Assembly: GCA_000403215.2 (NCBI GenBank)
Contig: KE159533.1
Location: forward strand, 115,984 to 169,919
Direction of reading: 5' to 3'
Source of the DNA: Lachnospiraceae bacterium A4
GTDB lineage: Bacteria > Bacillota > Clostridia > Lachnospirales > Lachnospiraceae
DNA length: 53,936 bases
In this document: positions 52,701-53,936 of the stretch, piece by piece
Position numbering within the stretch: position 1 is the stretch's first letter
How the letters are laid out: every line of letters begins with the position of its first letter
Position numbers and translations under genes: made by a program
The notes under the pieces: model-generated
What the model was told of the DNA's origin: nothing
Databases searched by the model: none
What the model saw: only the letters and a program-made list of their open reading frames with translations

Positions 52701-53936
52701 TGACGATGCGCACAGAAGAAACAGCGTCTATTACAGTGAAACCGGAAAGACGGAGGTTTATGAGTACAGTAAAGAGCTGCTTACAGAGCGCACGATCTTT
52801 GAGGATGGAACAGAAATTTCCTATGAATACTCCGACCAGAATCTCAGGACAAGAGAGACCAGCCGTACCGGGGCAGAAAAGCAGTGGGAATATGACACTT
52901 ACGGGCGTCTGATACGCGAGATAGCGCCGGACGGCTTCACCCTGTGCCATGAATATGACGAAAACCACGACCTGATACGCACATGGGACAGTGAGGGGCG
53001 CGAGGTGCAGAACCACTATGACGCACAACACAACCTTCTCTTTACAAAGACAAAGCTTGAGGAGGGAAGATGGCAGGAGACTTCTTATGAATACGATACC
53101 AGAGGAAGATGCACCACACAGACAGACGCACTTGGCAATACCACCAGATGGGAGTATAATAAAACCAGCGCGCACCCTGTCCGGTTTATCACGCCAAAGG
53201 GAGAGGCGACAGACTACACCTACGACCGCGTAGGACGCAGAATGTCCATTGAAAACACTTACGGCATGGTGGAGCTTAGTTATAACTCCCGCAACTTTGT
53301 CACCAGCCGCACCGACGGGGAGGGCTACACCAGCCACACCATCTATGACCGCATGGGGAACATGAAGGCATACTATCCGCCGATTCAGTGGGAGACACAG
53401 GGAAAAGGATACGAATACAAATATGACTATCTGGAACGCGTCATAGATACCATCACCCCGCTGCGGTCACACGAAAGGGTATTCCGTAACTTTGACGGTG
53501 ACATCACCCGTGAGATCCACCCGGTAAGCTATGCAGAGCAGGGCGAAAACGGAGACGGCACCCGGTATGAGTATGATAAGGATGGAAACTGCATCCGCAT
53601 CCGCTACACAGATGGCGGCACAGAGCGCAGATTCTATGATGCCGACGGAAATCTGACAAAACAGGTGCTGCCGGAAGCGTATGATGCAGGTATTGACGAC
53701 GGTGCAGGATACTGCTATGCTTATGATAGCGTCGGCCGCCTGACACAGATACAGGATCCCGATGGAAACATACTGCATACCTATACCTACAACGGAGCTG
53801 GGCAGACCATCCGGGAGACGGACGGAGAAGGGCAGGAGACGCTGTATGCCTACAATGGAGTGGGACAGCTTACAAAAGCGCAGACCAGCATCCGCAGGGA
53901 AGGAGATACGACATACTACCGTGTTGTCAACTATAC
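49705..53936 (+). CDS. VgrG-Rhs fusion effector (3' end beyond the window)
   Basis: At least 1410 residues, open at the right edge. ATG 49705 follows GGAGGTGG; ATG 49700 stops at once. Layout: gp27-like part with YEESDWTFLARLA (from residue 148), OB-fold with YCMPEVGSQVHIYFPG (about 330-345), beta-helix to about 460, a hydrophobic region around 529-590 (VAATVGAVAVYCTITVV, GALAAPAVLGAIGVGAG), the Rhs entry DPVDAVTGTYTINTTDF from residue 752, then YD-repeats such as YEYDENGHITAVTDQNG and YEYDTYGRLIREIAPDG. In Rhs proteins a shell of such repeats encloses a variable C-terminal toxin, which here is past the edge. The hydrophobic region may help translocation and be bound by the Eag-like protein. 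Spike and effector joined in one chain would be carried at the tip under the PAAR-like cap. Confidence 0.85.
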   Translation, partial: MEITYQGLRIQLPFEGVIGIESFSMDASFNEHVSVELRLLVEEETIEPAIHGISDGDGIEVYEDGRDGILFAGKITDTWMKKERGLCSMSLKALSYTMEWSLAPVSQSFQDLDLTYEQVLKKVLSDQPGAEIIDSVTKGAVIPDFLIQYEESDWTFLARLASHFGTFLIPDCCAAHGRAYFGLPDLGGETVLYGEEYHEIKDMDQQYRIGDAIGLLPQENIRWELTTGKSLMLAQGVRFQGISAVVTRIKYRTVRGELVRSYELSRRKGVLCPLKRNPHIFGMSIPATVKERAGNCVRVHFHIDPVYENAPNNKYFPYAIESSFIYCMPEVGSQVHIYFPGADESGAVAVHAIRMTTEQSGGSDRGYAQIPDNKSFSNVNGAELLCTPGGIDLYSDTDRASCIMMDTQGNAAVTGRDIEFHTQGNLSIGEPDSEGGEPTGQAAFVSGSITFRIGEDGAEINLTEEAHICAVFVKLEASDRTPASNPSAKEVSDQVTAGDKAARDEINNNASAQLVEKYETGRSQILHGFAKVAATVGAVAVYCTITVVTGGVGALAAPAVLGAIGVGAGVTVVAASDIGEGFDNVKKSQTGDLNRGYNLIREKVFRGNQLAYDIFKTTLDVVFGMVSGRALNGLQGLKGVIKTGMQMGGNVATGIVNSLIDTGSIDPLGMAFDIGLGMLQGSVGSGVTNSVLKKLGLTQCGMPKKIVETLVGTSVDTGMDALVSKLFGRDFDFWDSLGRNAFSNALAAFISDPVDAVTGTYTINTTDFILASLPDPLKIERTYSSTSREESCLGKGWGFNYGSRIYRDTKDTEHTRIHLETITGHSLCFERQEDAWVNQTRGTARFLMEVKETAGLSEDETFLLSDAMDHTLCVYDRQGRLRSVNYPNGQHLSFAYNENGLEKITTPLGNVLEVQCKDERILQITDEIGRRTQYRYEGDYLVDVVHTDEGITHYEYDENGHITAVTDQNGSRYLENEYDPKGRITKQRFPEGICQTFTYDDAHRRNSVYYSETGKTEVYEYSKELLTERTIFEDGTEISYEYSDQNLRTRETSRTGAEKQWEYDTYGRLIREIAPDGFTLCHEYDENHDLIRTWDSEGREVQNHYDAQHNLLFTKTKLEEGRWQETSYEYDTRGRCTTQTDALGNTTRWEYNKTSAHPVRFITPKGEATDYTYDRVGRRMSIENTYGMVELSYNSRNFVTSRTDGEGYTSHTIYDRMGNMKAYYPPIQWETQGKGYEYKYDYLERVIDTITPLRSHERVFRNFDGDITREIHPVSYAEQGENGDGTRYEYDKDGNCIRIRYTDGGTERRFYDADGNLTKQVLPEAYDAGIDDGAGYCYAYDSVGRLTQIQDPDGNILHTYTYNGAGQTIRETDGEGQETLYAYNGVGQLTKAQTSIRREGDTTYYRVVNY

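Noticed and set aside
52468-53337. Long - strand frame of 289 codons opposite the Rhs repeats
   Set aside because: Antisense shadow; the + strand has clear YD-repeats.
1-53936. CRISPR arrays, tRNA or rRNA genes, insertion sequences
   Set aside because: No regularly spaced repeats, tRNA-like cloverleaf, rRNA segment or transposase with terminal repeats was recognised by eye on either strand.

Overview
This window looks like an accessory region of a gut-type Clostridia genome, most likely Lachnospiraceae. The reasons are AGGAGG-type ribosome binding sites, a DUF5688-type gene, an agrBD pair, Rpn-like nucleases, and mid-range base composition with a more A/T-rich stretch near 28-29 kb. No rRNA, tRNA or CRISPR array was seen. 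Assignments rest on reading motifs by eye, without database searches.

Left part (about 0.1-27.5 kb): a large mobile element (plasmid, ICE or very large phage), with nearly all genes on the + strand. After a broken PIN-toxin gene come recombination and replication genes: a UvrD-type helicase with an N-terminal nuclease-like part, a Rad52-like annealing protein, two PP-loop (PAPS-reductase-like) proteins, and delta-, delta-prime- and DnaX-like clamp-loader subunits. An OB-fold/HD protein resembling YhaM and Rpn-family nucleases lie among them. A PRTRC-type block (E2-like protein B, JAMM peptidase, ThiF/E1-like protein and companions) follows, then two membrane-anchored proteins, one a clear NlpC/P60 hydrolase of the kind found in conjugation modules. 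Most of these operons are preceded by one recurrent leader: an extended -10 promoter, a conserved TTTATGT-like box, a short hairpin that varies in sequence but keeps its pairing, and an intrinsic terminator before the first gene. I count seven promoter-bearing copies plus one partial copy.

Junction (about 27.5-29.1 kb): a decayed AAA-ATPase/DUF1703 gene on the - strand, then an orphan agrD-agrB pair whose peptide carries three adjacent cysteines.

Right part (about 29.1 kb to the edge): a tightly packed operon that appears to encode a contractile, type VI-secretion-like injection system in a monoderm. It runs: a VWA membrane protein (frameshifted at a perfect palindrome), a 724-residue sheath-like protein, two Hcp/tail-tube-like proteins, DnaJ, two FHA proteins, two divergent PP2C-like proteins, an Hsp70/actin-fold ATPase, three unassigned (possibly baseplate) proteins, a DcrB/Eag-like protein, two VgrG-like spikes, a pentapeptide-repeat protein, a small unknown protein, a DUF4280/PAAR-like tip, and a VgrG-Rhs fusion running off the right edge. 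No ClpV-type ATPase and no TssJLM-type membrane complex is recognisable here.
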